From Gracilariopsis chorda (lineage: Eukaryota > Rhodophyta > Florideophyceae > Gracilariales > Gracilariaceae), in the NCBI GenBank assembly GCA_003194525.1, contig NBIV01000214.1, positions 1 to 64,000 of the forward strand: a stretch of DNA of 64,000 nucleotides. Reading direction: 5' to 3'. The translations under genes and the position numbers were made by a program. The first letter of the stretch is position 1. Every line of letters begins with the position of its first letter. The notes under the pieces were generated by a model that searched no databases, had not been told where the DNA came from, and saw nothing but the letters and a program-made list of their open reading frames with translations. Positions 35,046 through 45,610 of this stretch are shown here, in pieces.

Positions 35046-37041
35046 CCGTTAGTGCCATCATTCTAAGACCGATTCCGCTATGCGTCTGGATTTGTGGATT
35101 ATCACTCGCGATACGCAGTACTTGGGTTCATGATGCAAAGGTGTGAGATCAGTGAAGTGTTCCTGGGTGTGAGGCAGAAGCTCAAACAGCTTGGAGGAGA
35201 ACATGTGCTTATTCAAAAACTGCGCTCTGACTACGCAGAAGAGTACATTTCCTTGCAAAAGGATCCCAAGAATGGTCTCCAGGAGGTATCTTTTTCTCCA
35301 CCGTATACCCCAGAACATAATGCTGTTGCAGAGCACATCAATCGCACTATGGTTGAAGCTGCCCGAGCTTTGCTCATTGAAGCCAATCTTCCAGATTGTT
35401 TGTGGTCGTACGCACTAAAACATGTGATTTATGTTCGCAATAGAGTGCCGCACTTCATGACTGGCGTGACTCCGTATGTCCTACTGACTGGAACTACGCC
35501 TTCTTTGACGTATGTCAGAGTATTCGGATGTGCCGCATACGTATTAGAAATGAATCCGGGCACCACGTTCGGGTCTCGTGCACTGGGAGAGTGTACTTGC
35601 AGACTCTTGAGTATGGTGTTTACGAGGTTGTAGTTAGTGATGACGACCATATTCATCGAGTAGTAAGGTCACGTCATGTCACCTTTGATGAGTCTAGGTT
35701 CTATGGTGCACCATATCTTAGGAACTATATGGATGACGAGAGTACATCAGATTTATACCTGTAGTTCTGAGGATGATATGGATGCCATCAGCTCGGATGA
35801 GTTCTCTGTCGAAGATGTTGAGGACGTCATGTCAACCTCAGAAAATGGTACCATAGACCACCCTGAGGCAGCTACAGACATGACGGTTGACCCTGCAACA
35901 TCAAACATTGATGATGTCGAGCACGATTCTAGTGATGAAGAGAGGTGAAATGGAGATGAAGGTGACATTGAACAAGTAAATGATGACTCTGAGTCACAGT
36001 CACGCTATCCTCGTCGCACCAGGCGTGCACCACAACGCTGGTGGCATATGGCCAGCGCGGTCAAGTCTGAGGTCGAGGTTAACACGAGTGATGATCCCTC
36101 ACTCAAAGAAGCACTGTCTGCAACCCCAACTGAAAGAGAGAAATGGCTGCATGCTATTGATGACAAGCTGAGACCTTTAGAAGGCAAGGCTACATGGGTT
36201 GTGGATGACTCACCAAAGTCCCAGCCCCTACCAACGCATGTCATACTGAAGGTGAAAGTGATGCAGACGACTCCGTTGACCGATTTCGAGCCCGAATATT
36301 GGCTGGAGGCAACCACCAGACATATGGTGACGACTACTTAGAGACATATGCACCAGTTGTTTCGTTCAATTTGGTTCGCATGTTCTTGTACCTGATGTTG
36401 TGCCTGCAGATGTTTGTTGCCCAGGTTGACATAAAGACCGCATTTGTTAATGGTGACCTCAAGGAAGACGTGTGGGTGATGTCACCACGTGGCATTCCGG
36501 GTCTCAAAACACAATGCTACAAACTGCTAAAGGCTATATATGGGCTTAAGCAGGCTCATCTGGCATGGCATACGAAGTTCAGCACAGACAGTAAAGGCAT
36601 AGGTTTTAAATCATTACCCAGTGCACCATGTGTTTTCAGGCGCAAGTTCCCTGCTGACACTTATGCATACATCCTGGTATACGTGGATGACCTTCTCATA
36701 TTTACGCCTATTGCCGAACAACGTTCTCAGATCTTGGAGGAGCTCAAGTCGTTGTATGACCTACGCGTTGAGACTCGTGTCAGAATGTATCTTGGTGTTG
36801 AATTAACCTGGAACATGAACTACAATGGCGAACTCCTAGGTGTGAAACTTGCACAGCCGTTGTATGTCAGTGGCATGTTACGGCGGTTTGGACTTGAGTA
36901 TAGCAAGCCTTCACGGAGCCCAGTGGTGGACTCCTTTTTTTTCACTTGATGTGGAGGAGGATAAGTGACCGTATGAAGTCCAGTTGTATCAGCAGATGAT
37001 CCAGTCTCTGCTGTACCTGGCATTACGCACCCGTTTGGACA
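35046..37041 (+). pseudogene. copia integrase and reverse transcriptase fragment
   Basis: Starting in the integrase core (PLVPSF) right after an LTR end, this continues through RSDYAEEY and HNAVAEHIN, the acidic linker 35676-35948, and RT from about 36048. From 36299 RT is open for about 216 residues, with QVDIKTAFVNGDLKEDVW, PCVFRRKFPADTYAY (the site broken elsewhere is intact here) and YVDDLLIF near 36680. It stops near 36949. Only about 90 bp of RT tail remain before the L3 LTR, so RNase H is deleted. Shifts lie near 35580, 35760, 35945 and 36290. Confidence 0.88.
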
Positions 37042-37915
37042 TGTTGATGTTTGCACATGGTCGAGTGCCTGATAGCCCTAGGACATCATGGTAGACTACT
37101 TGGAAACAAAGTTGCATATAACGATGGGCACTTTCGAGCACCTCCTTTGCAAAAGCGCATATGCGCGTGTGCTCGAACCTAACGTGAAACGGACATATGA
37201 CTGGCTATTGCATTTGCCCTTATGCATTACATGGTTTAAAAGTGGTATGCATTGTCTGAGTCACAGGCATAGAACGGGCCACTTGGCATAATGTGAGTGG
37301 ACCACCTACGTGCGACCTTATGACGCTACATGTGGTTTACAGGAACAAGAAGTTGTTGCAGACGTGTGATTATGTGTGCCAGCACGTGCAAGGTAGGTAA
37401 TGGACTTAGGGTATCGATTTGGATGCAGTGGCATGTGAATTTGTGCTTTGTTGTGGTAATGCTGATGCACGTAAGAGATTTCACAGTGCTGTGACATGCT
37501 GGTACATTGTTGTAATGGTTCTTTCACTTACCGTCCTTTGTTGCCATGTGCTGGCATAATGTTATACATGGTTGTAGTGAGTTGTCATGGTTGTTTCACT
37601 TACCGTGCTTCGTTGGCATGTGCTGGAATAATGTTATGCATGGTTGTAGTGAACTGTCACCAGTTTATGCAACCCTTATCGTGTTATGTTTGAATATGAT
37701 TGGTAGTAATGGCTGTCCGCACTTAGTGGTTAGGGTTTTTCTTGTAGTTGTAGTGCACTCTAGTGGTGCTATATAAGTTGCAGATGTTCCACCTCCAAGT
37801 AAACCACCCCAAGGCTGACAACCTTCACTCTTGTTATTGTTTCATTCTTGTTCTTTGACTTCTGTCGAAGCCCAACTCCAATAATCATTATCATCAACAT
37901 CAGTTATCATTCTCA
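37042..37915 (+). repeat. L3-type LTR with an internal duplication
   Basis: At 874 bp it is about 95 bp longer than the other L3 LTRs. The extra length is explained by a duplicated segment around 37500-37640 (GTTTCACTTACCGT and ATGTTATACATGG / ATGTTATGCATGG occur twice). TATATAAG is at 37770-37777. The end sequence CATTCTCA differs from other L3 copies. Confidence 0.82.
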
Positions 37916-37929
37916 GGTTATGGGCCCAG
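37916..37929 (+). other. Primer-binding site
   Basis: GGTTATGGGCCCAG, a perfect copy, directly after the LTR at 37042-37915. Confidence 0.85.
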
Positions 37930-38584
37930 AGCGTCGACATATTGCAGACGTTGCTCTTATCTAACTTTCATTTATTGTTGCGTGCGCGCGTAAGATCGAG
38001 CTGTTATCCCGCAAGAGACCAGCAGGGGTCAACTGGTGAAAACATATCGCGCTCGTTAGTACCCTACCTGGGATGTTGTCGTACGGATTGAGCACCCTGC
38101 TCTTGAAGTGCGCAGAGCAGGGCCGGTCGAAGAAAATCGCACCTCGCACCTGGAGAGAGAATCCAGGGTCCAGGGGTTCAACCCTTAGGGTAGCGGAGGT
38201 AGTTTCTCCTGTCAGTGCGCCAGCTTTTACGAAGTTTCATCTTTTATTTTCTTTTCCCAGTGCGCTTCAGAGCCACTTGTGAGTATACTCCGGGCGTCGA
38301 GGACCCGAACTCCGCCTGTGATTCGCGTAACAGACGCGTCTGGACGAGCGTTGAGACTTGGTTACACGGTCTCCGCTGGCGCCATCGCTGTCGATTGTTG
38401 GCAATACTCCACTCCAGTATTCATATCTTAGTGTGATCTCAGCTGCAAGTTTCTTGGCTGACCCTCCGATTCAACACTTTCCCTCTCTTGGTAATCGGAT
38501 TATGAAGAGCATTGAGTCTCTCACTCTGCTTAGAAGTATATGTTCATTTGTGTTTCAGGTCCTTCTTGAAGTATTTCTGACTCT
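37930..38584 (+). mobile_element. copia leader
   Basis: Leader of the truncated element whose gag follows; homologous to 24427-25073. No gene is present. Confidence 0.7.
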
Positions 38585-38970
38585 GAAGTTGAGTCTGAAA
38601 CCAACTCTGGTGTGAAAATCCCACGCTTTCATGGTAAGCGTGGTGAGGGTTATACGCTATGGCGACATCGACTTCGTGCCGCATGTCGTATTAATGGTCT
38701 GTGGAATGTAGTGGTATCTACCCTGGATGAGGCATCTAGTGCCACAATGACTCACGATTCAACCTGTAGTGCTGCTCAAGGTAGTTCCCGACTCATGGCG
38801 AAACGCGAAAAGGCATGTGCAATCATCATCTGGGCACTTGGAGATGCCCCAATACGAGTTGTGATGGATGTGGATGATGATCCTGGGCCTATGTTGAGAA
38901 TGCTAGATGCACGTTATGCCTCCAACCGAACAGTTTCTCGTATCGCTGTACAGACCCAACTGTTCCGAAT
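38585..38970 (+). pseudogene. copia gag N-terminal fragment
   Basis: It reads FHGKRGEGYTLWRHRLRAAC to SRIAVQTQLFRMS, matching gag of elements B, C and F. At about 38970 the homology stops abruptly and unrelated sequence leading into the piggyBac element begins. The expected start codon position reads TTTCTGACTCTG, so the normal ATG context is lost. Confidence 0.85.
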
Positions 38971-39040
38971 GTCGTTCACCGAAAACTCACTTTCGCATAA
39001 AGTGAGGAAATTTTCTCACCCTAGTGTCTATCGAACCGGT

Positions 39041-39066
39041 GCGCTGACCTCATATGAGGTCAGCGC
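39041..39066. repeat. Perfect 26-bp palindrome inside the left piggyBac end
   Basis: The sequence has core TGACCTCATATGAGGTCA and is perfectly self-complementary over 26 bases. The 16-bp core recurs at 41815-41830 near the right end. Confidence 0.85.
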
Positions 39067-39584
39067 AATGGCACGCAAATGAAAAAAAATTGAAATCTGA
39101 TCCGCATGGCCCCACATTTCAGATTTCAAACCTGAAACATGGCCAACCGGGTGGTCTTTGAACGATAAGTACTTGTAGAAGACGACCAATGAGCGGTAAC
39201 AGCAGCTCAGTGGTCGTCAGGTCAAATGCGAGCAACAAAACATGAGTTTGAACCTCGCTGAGTTTACTTAAACTCCACAACTCCTTTGGGAGCTCCACTA
39301 ATCCTAAATATATTTAAACTCTCAGCAAGTTTATAACACCCACTTGAACAGCAGAAGAATACAGTGACATCGGTTAAAGAGGCGGTTTCATCATAGAGTT
39401 TAAATAATCTAACAAGTCTAAATAACGCGGATTGAATTAGTACGTGGCTAAAAATAAAATGAACTTAATGTAAACTTTTGCATTCAAACATAGATTTTTA
39501 ATATAAAAAACGAAGGTTGACAAGTATGCGGACATCTTTATCTGCTTCTGAACTTCATTATACCGTGACACTCTTCAATGTGTT

Positions 39585-41742
39585 TCATAAAACAATCTCT
39601 ATTAGTACCAGTGTGACATAAAACACTTCTTTTTCCTTTGTGATATAGCACCCAGAACATAAAAACTTGGACTTTGTATTACCTTTGCAGAAATTGCATC
39701 GTCCTTGATATAAAGCTTTTGTAATCTTGCCATTCTTGTTTTTTCTCCTTCCATTCGTCTGCATTAAATGCAAGCCAGTGCCTGCAAACATTGGCTTCTC
39801 ATGAACATTTTCACATTCTTACTCATCTCTACTCATTAGACCTGTGGTATACCATGTATTCTCAATTAGTTCATCAGCCAATTGGCATTAGGAGTGGTGC
39901 GGACTTTTCACGTTTCTGGTTCCATTTGCAGCTTTCTACAACTTCCACGCGTCCACAAAACAAATCGATAAAAGAGAGCAATACACTCAAAATGACCACT
40001 CTTTCACTTCAATAATCTTCTCCAGATTCAGATCGTCTTGTCTGCATCTGTTATTGAGATCGACCATTGAACAGTTTTTGTAATACTCTTCACACACTTT
40101 AGGAATTGCGACCTTTAATTCTACTTTCTTAGAAATATTTCCCTTCCGTCTCCACCTTTCTCGAATAATAGGAGAACCAGGATTAACCGTGCCAGATGTT
40201 GATACGAAATACCTTCTTTCTCTGTCCATCCACATTATAGCCATTATATCATTATTGATAATGTTTCCTTTCGATAGCATAGTTACAAAATATCCCCTCT
40301 TCGATAGAGTAATTTCGGAGAGATGAGTCATAGGATATTCACGAGTAGAATTTTTGACAACTCCAGTAAACCTTACACCTTTCTCCAGTAATGCTTTCGC
40401 GGTACTGACAGACGCAAAAAAGGAATCCGCACATACCAACTTTTCTGATCCAAACCATGGTTGCGCCAAGCGAAGTAAGACTGCCGTTCCATGGGCGTTA
40501 TCAGAATCAAAAACGTGTTCCGGAATATTTGCACTCATATTGAGCTCAATGTTCAGCATTATACCACTTCGTGCATAACATACGGTCTTCATTTCAAGAA
40601 CATTTTCCGGCTTTCTATCTGATGCCGTATAGTGTGGAAGCCCGACATCAATCCAATTACCGCCAAATCCGTACCATCGTGACATTTCTTCGTCAACACA
40701 TAAGGCATGTGATAGCGTGACAAAAGACCGAAGATGGTCATTGATTGCCATCACAAAATCTGCTACGAAGGACCAAAGCGTGATTCCCTGCTCTTCAGGC
40801 ACACCATTTCCGCTGAAGCATATTGAACTTCTAAGCATTTCAAATCTGTTCGGTGACACAACAAGACCAATATTTGGCTGAGGAATAAACTTAGAAAAAG
40901 GCTCGAGGCTCCAAAGATCCCGTCTGTTAGAGACCTCAATGCGATTCATGAGGATAAGAATTCCAAAGAATGTGAGGAATTCTCCCTCTGAAGTCCTACG
41001 AACTTCTTTGCTTTCTAACCCAACATTTGTTCTGTTCACTATGAACTGCAAATGATGCATAGGGAACATCCAAAGGAAGAAATCTAATGCACTCATTTTT
41101 GGAGGAACGTGACGCGGTGAGATAAAATCTCCGGCAGGGCCAACCACTTTCCACTGATGAATTTGCATAAAACCATTCAGAAAACTCAACTTCGTACAGG
41201 TTTTACAAACAGGACTATGAATCAAAGTTGATTAGACAGGGGCATTTTTGCTTAATGAACTTGTCTGCGGCTGCAAAACTTGCATCTGATGTGGTGTCAC
41301 AAGAGCATCTTCCTCGATGTTTTGCGTATTAATGGGTTCAAACTCGGTAATAGGCTCTTATGTATCATTAACGGCTTCGTCCACAACGGTATCTAGTTTG
41401 AGATGAGTTAAAGGTAGAGTTATTTCTTTTTGTCGATTCGGTGGACTAAAATCCACAGTCAGAAAAGTAACATTTCGATTGTTGACTTTTCGAATGTCAA
41501 CCTTGAGGATAGAACCTCTTATTGTTGTTGACTTCTATAGAGATCCATGGTAACGTTTGCATTCAGCTTCATTTGTAACCAGACGAGCACGGCTGTTGAC
41601 AGTTATTTCAACAGTTCTGCGAAGATCTGTGGACGGGGCCATTGTGTACGAATGTTGTTGACGATAGTGCTTGATGTGACAGCTACGACTGTTGGTGATG
41701 TGTTGTGGACATGGTTCAGCGCTGCCGGCGTAGAAGACATGA
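39585..41742 (-). pseudogene. piggyBac-like transposase (PGBD/DDE_Tnp_1_7), broken
   Basis: The core is an open frame of 412 residues (41225-39987) with the piggyBac fold signature. It carries a start-of-domain segment FFLWMFPMHHLQFIVNRTN, the catalytic region around CVDEEMSRWYGFGG, CADSFFASVSTAKALLEKG, and the downstream NCSMVDLNNRCRQDD (family M-G-G-V-D-x-x-D). A stop at 39987 precedes more matching sequence. About 200 bp further on, 39791-39585 encodes a Cys-rich tail (CNFCKGNTKSKFLCSGC) like the C-terminal zinc finger of piggyBac transposases. Upstream, 41226-41742 in the same or neighbouring frames looks like the acidic N-terminal region but has stops. It would cut and paste DNA at TTAA; it is inactive as it stands. 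Confidence 0.85.
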
Positions 41743-41850
41743 TGAGAAGATCAAAGTGAAAAAGTTTTTGGAAAAGTTTTAAGGTTTTGATAAAGTTCTA
41801 GAGTCATTAATATTGACCTCATATGAGGTCGCTGGTCAGATAGACACTAG

Positions 41851-43362
41851 TAGCGGCATGGGGATATGGGCTTTGTGGGATGGTGTGAAGTCGAAAGTAA
41901 TTACTTCGATATACGTGAATGCAGTTGTCATTTCACGTAATGCAACTACTTGGATCGAGGACATTCAGGATTCGGTGTGCTTTGATGGAGCATCTGGAAA
42001 GAGAAGTACGTTTCCGAGTGCAGTGTTGAGGGGAAGGCCACTTTAGGAATGCATAGCGAGTTTCGCATGCTTCTTTTGCGTTTAGTGTTTACTCTCGAAC
42101 GGAGCATCGGAAAGCCTCTTTTCGCGGTGTCGAAGGTTGTTGACTCGACTTATTACTTGAGGTGCATTTGTACGGAAGAATTGAGTACTCTACTTGCTGA
42201 CGCGAGTGCTCATTATGACGACTGAGCTAAAGGATATGCCTCGGCCAGGACACAGGAGAGGCGGGTACAACTGTACGTATAGCGAGTTCCCACAAATGAG
42301 CGGCGGAGGAGACGGATTTGAGAGAAAGGAGCGAACTTTAGCGAGTTTCCTGACTCATCGACGTGGTGAGTTCAATGGATTTGAACAGAGCAGAATGCAC
42401 CGTTCTTGCTGATGCTGATGGCGTCGGAGATGTGAGGATGACCTTTGGTAAGTTACCGAATTGCTGCGCAGATGGGAAAGGAGAACAGCTCTTTCCATGA
42501 AGAAGCACCACTGCGCGACTGGAGTGATTCGCTTTGAGACACGATCTCCACGCTGTCGCGAAACTTGTTTCTTTATTGTAAGCGCTGTGGGCGCTACAGG
42601 CTGGCGCCGATTAGAAGGGGGCGCTCGTTATAGAGGGCGCACAGATGATAGAACAGATGCGTTATCTCGGATAAGTGACGGAGTAGTGTTCTCGTTCGTT
42701 GCTTGTAGTATAAGCAGAGTAGGTAGTCTGGCAGCTTCTCGTTATTGTCGTCAGTTGTTTCGCTTGTCAGTCATTCCGCGCAAGTGAAAAGTGGAGATCT
42801 GTGAGGTACAACGGTAGAGCACAGGTTATAAATCGTGCATGAGAGAAACAGCGGGGTCACAGTAGGGGGATACAAGGTCACATGCATGAAGAGAGATGTA
42901 TGCACAACATGCATGCCTCGTGTTGGCCCCAGATGTCGACGTCGACCAGGTTTGAAGTATTGAACCAATGGTGATGAAACGTTTGTCATGACGGGCTTCG
43001 CCTTGATGCATACCCCCTTTGCGAGCCGCTGCGATCTATTTCTCGGCTTCTCGGAGCACACTGTATATTGGTAGCGGGGGGGGGGTCAGCTCAGTCCGAA
43101 GGGCTGAGCCACAGTTTATTGTCCCTCAACCCTTGTACCTCACGGCTTCCGAATGCCACACCGTATTCCCGCGTCTGGAGCGCTCTATTCTGCAGATCAC
43201 AGCAGCGGCAGTGAACAGGTGCTCTCTTGCATCTCCCCACGGGGACAACGCGGACGTACTCAAGTGTCGTCGTCCCAAAATTCGAAATACCGTCATTTTC
43301 GTTCGATCGTTCATTCGTCACACCATCTTGAACAAAGCAAGCCGCTGCAACTCACAAACACC
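41851..43362. other. Intergenic region upstream of rlmN
   Basis: No gene is supported. Short frames (for example 42461-42787) lack recognisable domains. An 11-base G run is at 43076-43086. The promoter of rlmN should lie in the last few hundred bases, but no TATA box is evident. The open frame of rlmN extends upstream to 43153 without a stop, but this part has no conserved sequence. Confidence 0.4.
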
Positions 43363-44802
43363 ATGAACGTCATCTTTATGAAAGGCGCATCACTTTTACT
43401 GCCAAAACGACCATCCAACATGTTAGCCTTCCTCACCGCCTCCCACGCACTGCTTTACAAACCTTCACGCCGCCCTCCAGCAGTCCCGCTCACCACAGCC
43501 CCGCGAAGCGTACCGAAAATGCAAACAACCAAAGCAACGCCGAAAAGAACTCTTTCCACCCACCCCAAAATCAAACCTGACGGCACAATCCATCATCTCA
43601 AAGCAAACATAACACCATCCCCGCAACCATCACACCCACAAGCAACAACTCATCCCCCCCCACCATTCGAACCGCCCCTCGACAAACACGGAAAAGTGAT
43701 GCTCAAAGACATGACGCTGCCCGAAATGGAACGATGGGTAGAGGAAATTCTCGGTCAAAAACGATTTCGTGCACGTCAACTGTGGCAATGGCTTTACAAA
43801 CCAGAGCGTCTTGCAATCAGTTTCGACGAGATGAGTGATCTTTCAAAGTCATTTCGACTGCTACTCAAAGAACACGCTCGCATAACCGTGCTAGGTTTGA
43901 ACTCCATACACCAAAGTAAGGACGGGACTCGTAAACTAACGTTTCGTCTAGATGCAGGTGGTGTTATAGAAACTGTTTTGATCCCTGCAGAAGGGCGTAC
44001 AACGCTGTGCGTATCCAGTCAATGGGGCTGTGCTCTCAACTGCCAATTCTGTCTCACCGGTCGTACCGGCTTCAAGCGATCCCTAACCACAGGCGAGATC
44101 GTGGAACAATTGGTGCATTCGATGCGTTTATTCGGTGACCAAAGCCAAATAACCAACGTGGTGTTCATGGGTGAAGGCGAACCAGCACACAATTTAGACA
44201 ATGTGCTTCGCGCAGTGGATGCAATGACGCATGAACAAGGCTTACAAATGAGTCCTAGAAAAGTGACCGTGTCCACTTCAGGATTAATCCCTGAGATTCG
44301 TCGATTCGCAGAGGAAAGTAAGGCCAATTTGGCGGTTTCTTTACATGCCACCAACGATGAATTGCGCAGTTGGTTGATGCCAATCAACCGTAAATACGGC
44401 TTGCAACCACTGATGCAGACGCTTCGAGAGGTGTTTCCACGCCGACGTGGGCAGCAACGCAAGGTGATGTTTCAATACGTGATGTTAAAAGACGTCAATG
44501 ACTCCCTTGAAGACGCCAAACAACTGCTGAGACTGACGGCAGGTGTGCCTTGTAAGATCAACTTGATCCAGTTTAACTGGCATGAAGGCAGTGAATTTGA
44601 AGGCAGTAGCGAAGAAACTATGGAATCCTTTCAACGATATCTGAGCGGAAAGGGCATGACGGTGACGATTCGACGCTCAAGAGGAGATGATGAAATGATG
44701 GCATGCGGTCAGTTGGGGACGTTGGGAGCACTTCAGCCGCCCAGAATGAAAGTGCCCCCGCGATATGCACAGGCTGTTTCTCGGACTGGCTCAACGGCTT
44801 AA
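43363..44802 (+). CDS. rlmN: Radical SAM rRNA/tRNA adenine-C2 methyltransferase, RlmN type, with N-terminal extension
   Basis: RlmN methylates C2 of adenosine in 23S rRNA (A2503 in E. coli) and in some tRNAs using S-adenosylmethionine and a 4Fe-4S cluster. With the ATG at 43363 the protein has 479 residues. Seen: the cluster motif CALNCQFC (Cys223, 227, 230), the catalytic pair Cys216 (TTLCVSSQWG) and Cys448 (MACGQLG), the SAM-binding MGEGEP segment and LAVSLHATND. Bacterial RlmN has about 350-390 residues; the extra about 100 N-terminal residues are rich in Ser, Thr, Pro and basic residues with almost no acidic ones at the start (MNVIFMKGASLLLPKRPSN), typical of a plastid or mitochondrial transit peptide. 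Organellar ribosomes are the likely target (inference). An upstream in-frame GTG-to-ATG extension is possible but unconserved. No intron is needed. It converges on the next gene, overlapping it by 4 bp. Confidence 0.95.
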   Translation: MNVIFMKGASLLLPKRPSNMLAFLTASHALLYKPSRRPPAVPLTTAPRSVPKMQTTKATPKRTLSTHPKIKPDGTIHHLKANITPSPQPSHPQATTHPPPPFEPPLDKHGKVMLKDMTLPEMERWVEEILGQKRFRARQLWQWLYKPERLAISFDEMSDLSKSFRLLLKEHARITVLGLNSIHQSKDGTRKLTFRLDAGGVIETVLIPAEGRTTLCVSSQWGCALNCQFCLTGRTGFKRSLTTGEIVEQLVHSMRLFGDQSQITNVVFMGEGEPAHNLDNVLRAVDAMTHEQGLQMSPRKVTVSTSGLIPEIRRFAEESKANLAVSLHATNDELRSWLMPINRKYGLQPLMQTLREVFPRRRGQQRKVMFQYVMLKDVNDSLEDAKQLLRLTAGVPCKINLIQFNWHEGSEFEGSSEETMESFQRYLSGKGMTVTIRRSRGDDEMMACGQLGTLGALQPPRMKVPPRYAQAVSRTGSTA

Positions 44803-45287
44803 GTGGGTGACCGTCCATCTTTTGAGCTCAGCAGATCTTTGACGGCGTTTACCGCACGCGTTGAAATTGCACGAAGTGTAAGGGAGAAATTGAAGACCAT
44901 CTTGGTAGCAAACCGACGCGAATCTCTTAACGCATTCGGACGACGCGCTGTGCGAAGCAGCGCGACGGACGCCTCCGTCTGCTTGGCGACAATGCGACGG
45001 ATCGCGGACGGGGTGGACTGTGGCGCGGATGATGCGGAGCGGGACGGAGGAGGTTGACGTGCGGAGGAAGACGAGGGGAGTGGCGGCGGAGACGTGCCTT
45101 TAGAGGACGAAGGTCGCGGAACGGGGGAGCTGGGCGAGGACGACGCGCGGGCAGCGCGTAGTACAGCGCGCTCACAGGCCAGAAAGTCGCTGACCTGTGC
45201 GGCACACGCCGTGGATGACGCGCGTTGTTCCACACATCGCAACATGGCACGGAACTTGTCGCCGCACGCGTCGCTGCGTCGCGCCAT
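44799..45287 (-). CDS. Small twin CX9C (CHCH-type) protein with long Pro/Ser-rich tail
   Basis: A 162-residue protein, start ATG at 45287. Cys8-X9-Cys18 and Cys28-X9-Cys38 form a perfect twin CX9C motif (CGDKFRAMLRC and CAAQVSDFLAC), the hallmark of small intermembrane-space proteins oxidised by Mia40. Residues 50-95 are a Ser/Pro/Arg-rich, probably disordered linker; 96-162 are basic with a short hydrophobic stretch (MVFNFSLTL). Typical CX9C proteins of the Cmc, Cox and NDUF groups are 70-120 residues, so the tail is unusual and I cannot assign an orthologue. Its stop overlaps that of rlmN, and its start lies 323 bp from SAR1 on the other strand. Base composition is GC-rich in the linker. 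The reading frame could instead be chance in GC-rich DNA, but exact cysteine spacing argues against it. Confidence 0.72.
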   Translation of the reverse strand: MARRSDACGDKFRAMLRCVEQRASSTACAAQVSDFLACERAVLRAARASSSPSSPVPRPSSSKGTSPPPLPSSSSARQPPPSRSASSAPQSTPSAIRRIVAKQTEASVALLRTARRPNALRDSRRFATKMVFNFSLTLRAISTRAVNAVKDLLSSKDGRSPT

Positions 45288-45610
45288 GGCGCTGCTGTTC
45301 TTCTCTAGTGCTGGCGCGCTGGTGTCTCTCTATCTAGTGCGCCCTTGGAAAGAGGAAGGAAGACGTTTTCTTCCTTGTGATTTGGGAGATGATGCGCCAC
45401 TTGGACTCGTGGATGACTTGTGCACTTGGCGTGCGTGGCAGTCAATCAACGCGCGCCCACTTGTGGAGGATGACCACTGTACTACGCATGCGTGCTGCGC
45501 TCATCATCGGCGTCATCGCCCGATCCTCGTATCTTAGCTCTGGCCTTCCCCCTGGTCATCCTTCCTCAGTCGATTGTCCCTTCCTCCCCCTTTCCTCCCT
45601 TTTCGTCGCA
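45288..45610. promoter_or_regulatory. Divergent promoter region between the CX9C gene and SAR1
   Basis: These 323 bp separate two divergent start codons and must hold both promoters and 5' leaders. The 60 bases before SAR1 are pyrimidine-rich (CTTCCTC, CCCTTTCCTCCC). No TATA box is seen. Confidence 0.5.

Larger units (their letters stand above)
39021..41850 (-). mobile_element. piggyBac-type DNA transposon, decayed
   Basis: A 2.8-kb unit around a piggyBac transposase relic. The ends share an inverted 12-bp motif, CTAGTGTCTATC at 39021-39032 and its complement at 41839-41850. Just inside, both ends carry the palindrome GACCTCATATGAGGTC (39046-39061 and 41815-41830). On the left CTAG is preceded by CC, giving CCCTAG as in the lepidopteran piggyBac end. 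TTAA target duplications are not visible, so the outermost bases are mutated or misplaced. Confidence 0.7.

Noticed and set aside
43153-43362. Longer start for rlmN
   Set aside because: Possible in frame, but the residues are unlike a transit peptide or any RlmN part, and the frame runs through likely leader sequence.
44927-45250. 107-residue Arg/Pro-rich frame in the CX9C gene region
   Set aside because: It is an alternative frame of the same GC-rich strand and lacks the cysteine pattern.
45377-45610. N-terminal extension of SAR1
   Set aside because: The upstream frame has no ATG where it opens and no conserved sequence; Sar1 proteins start with the amphipathic helix found at 45611.
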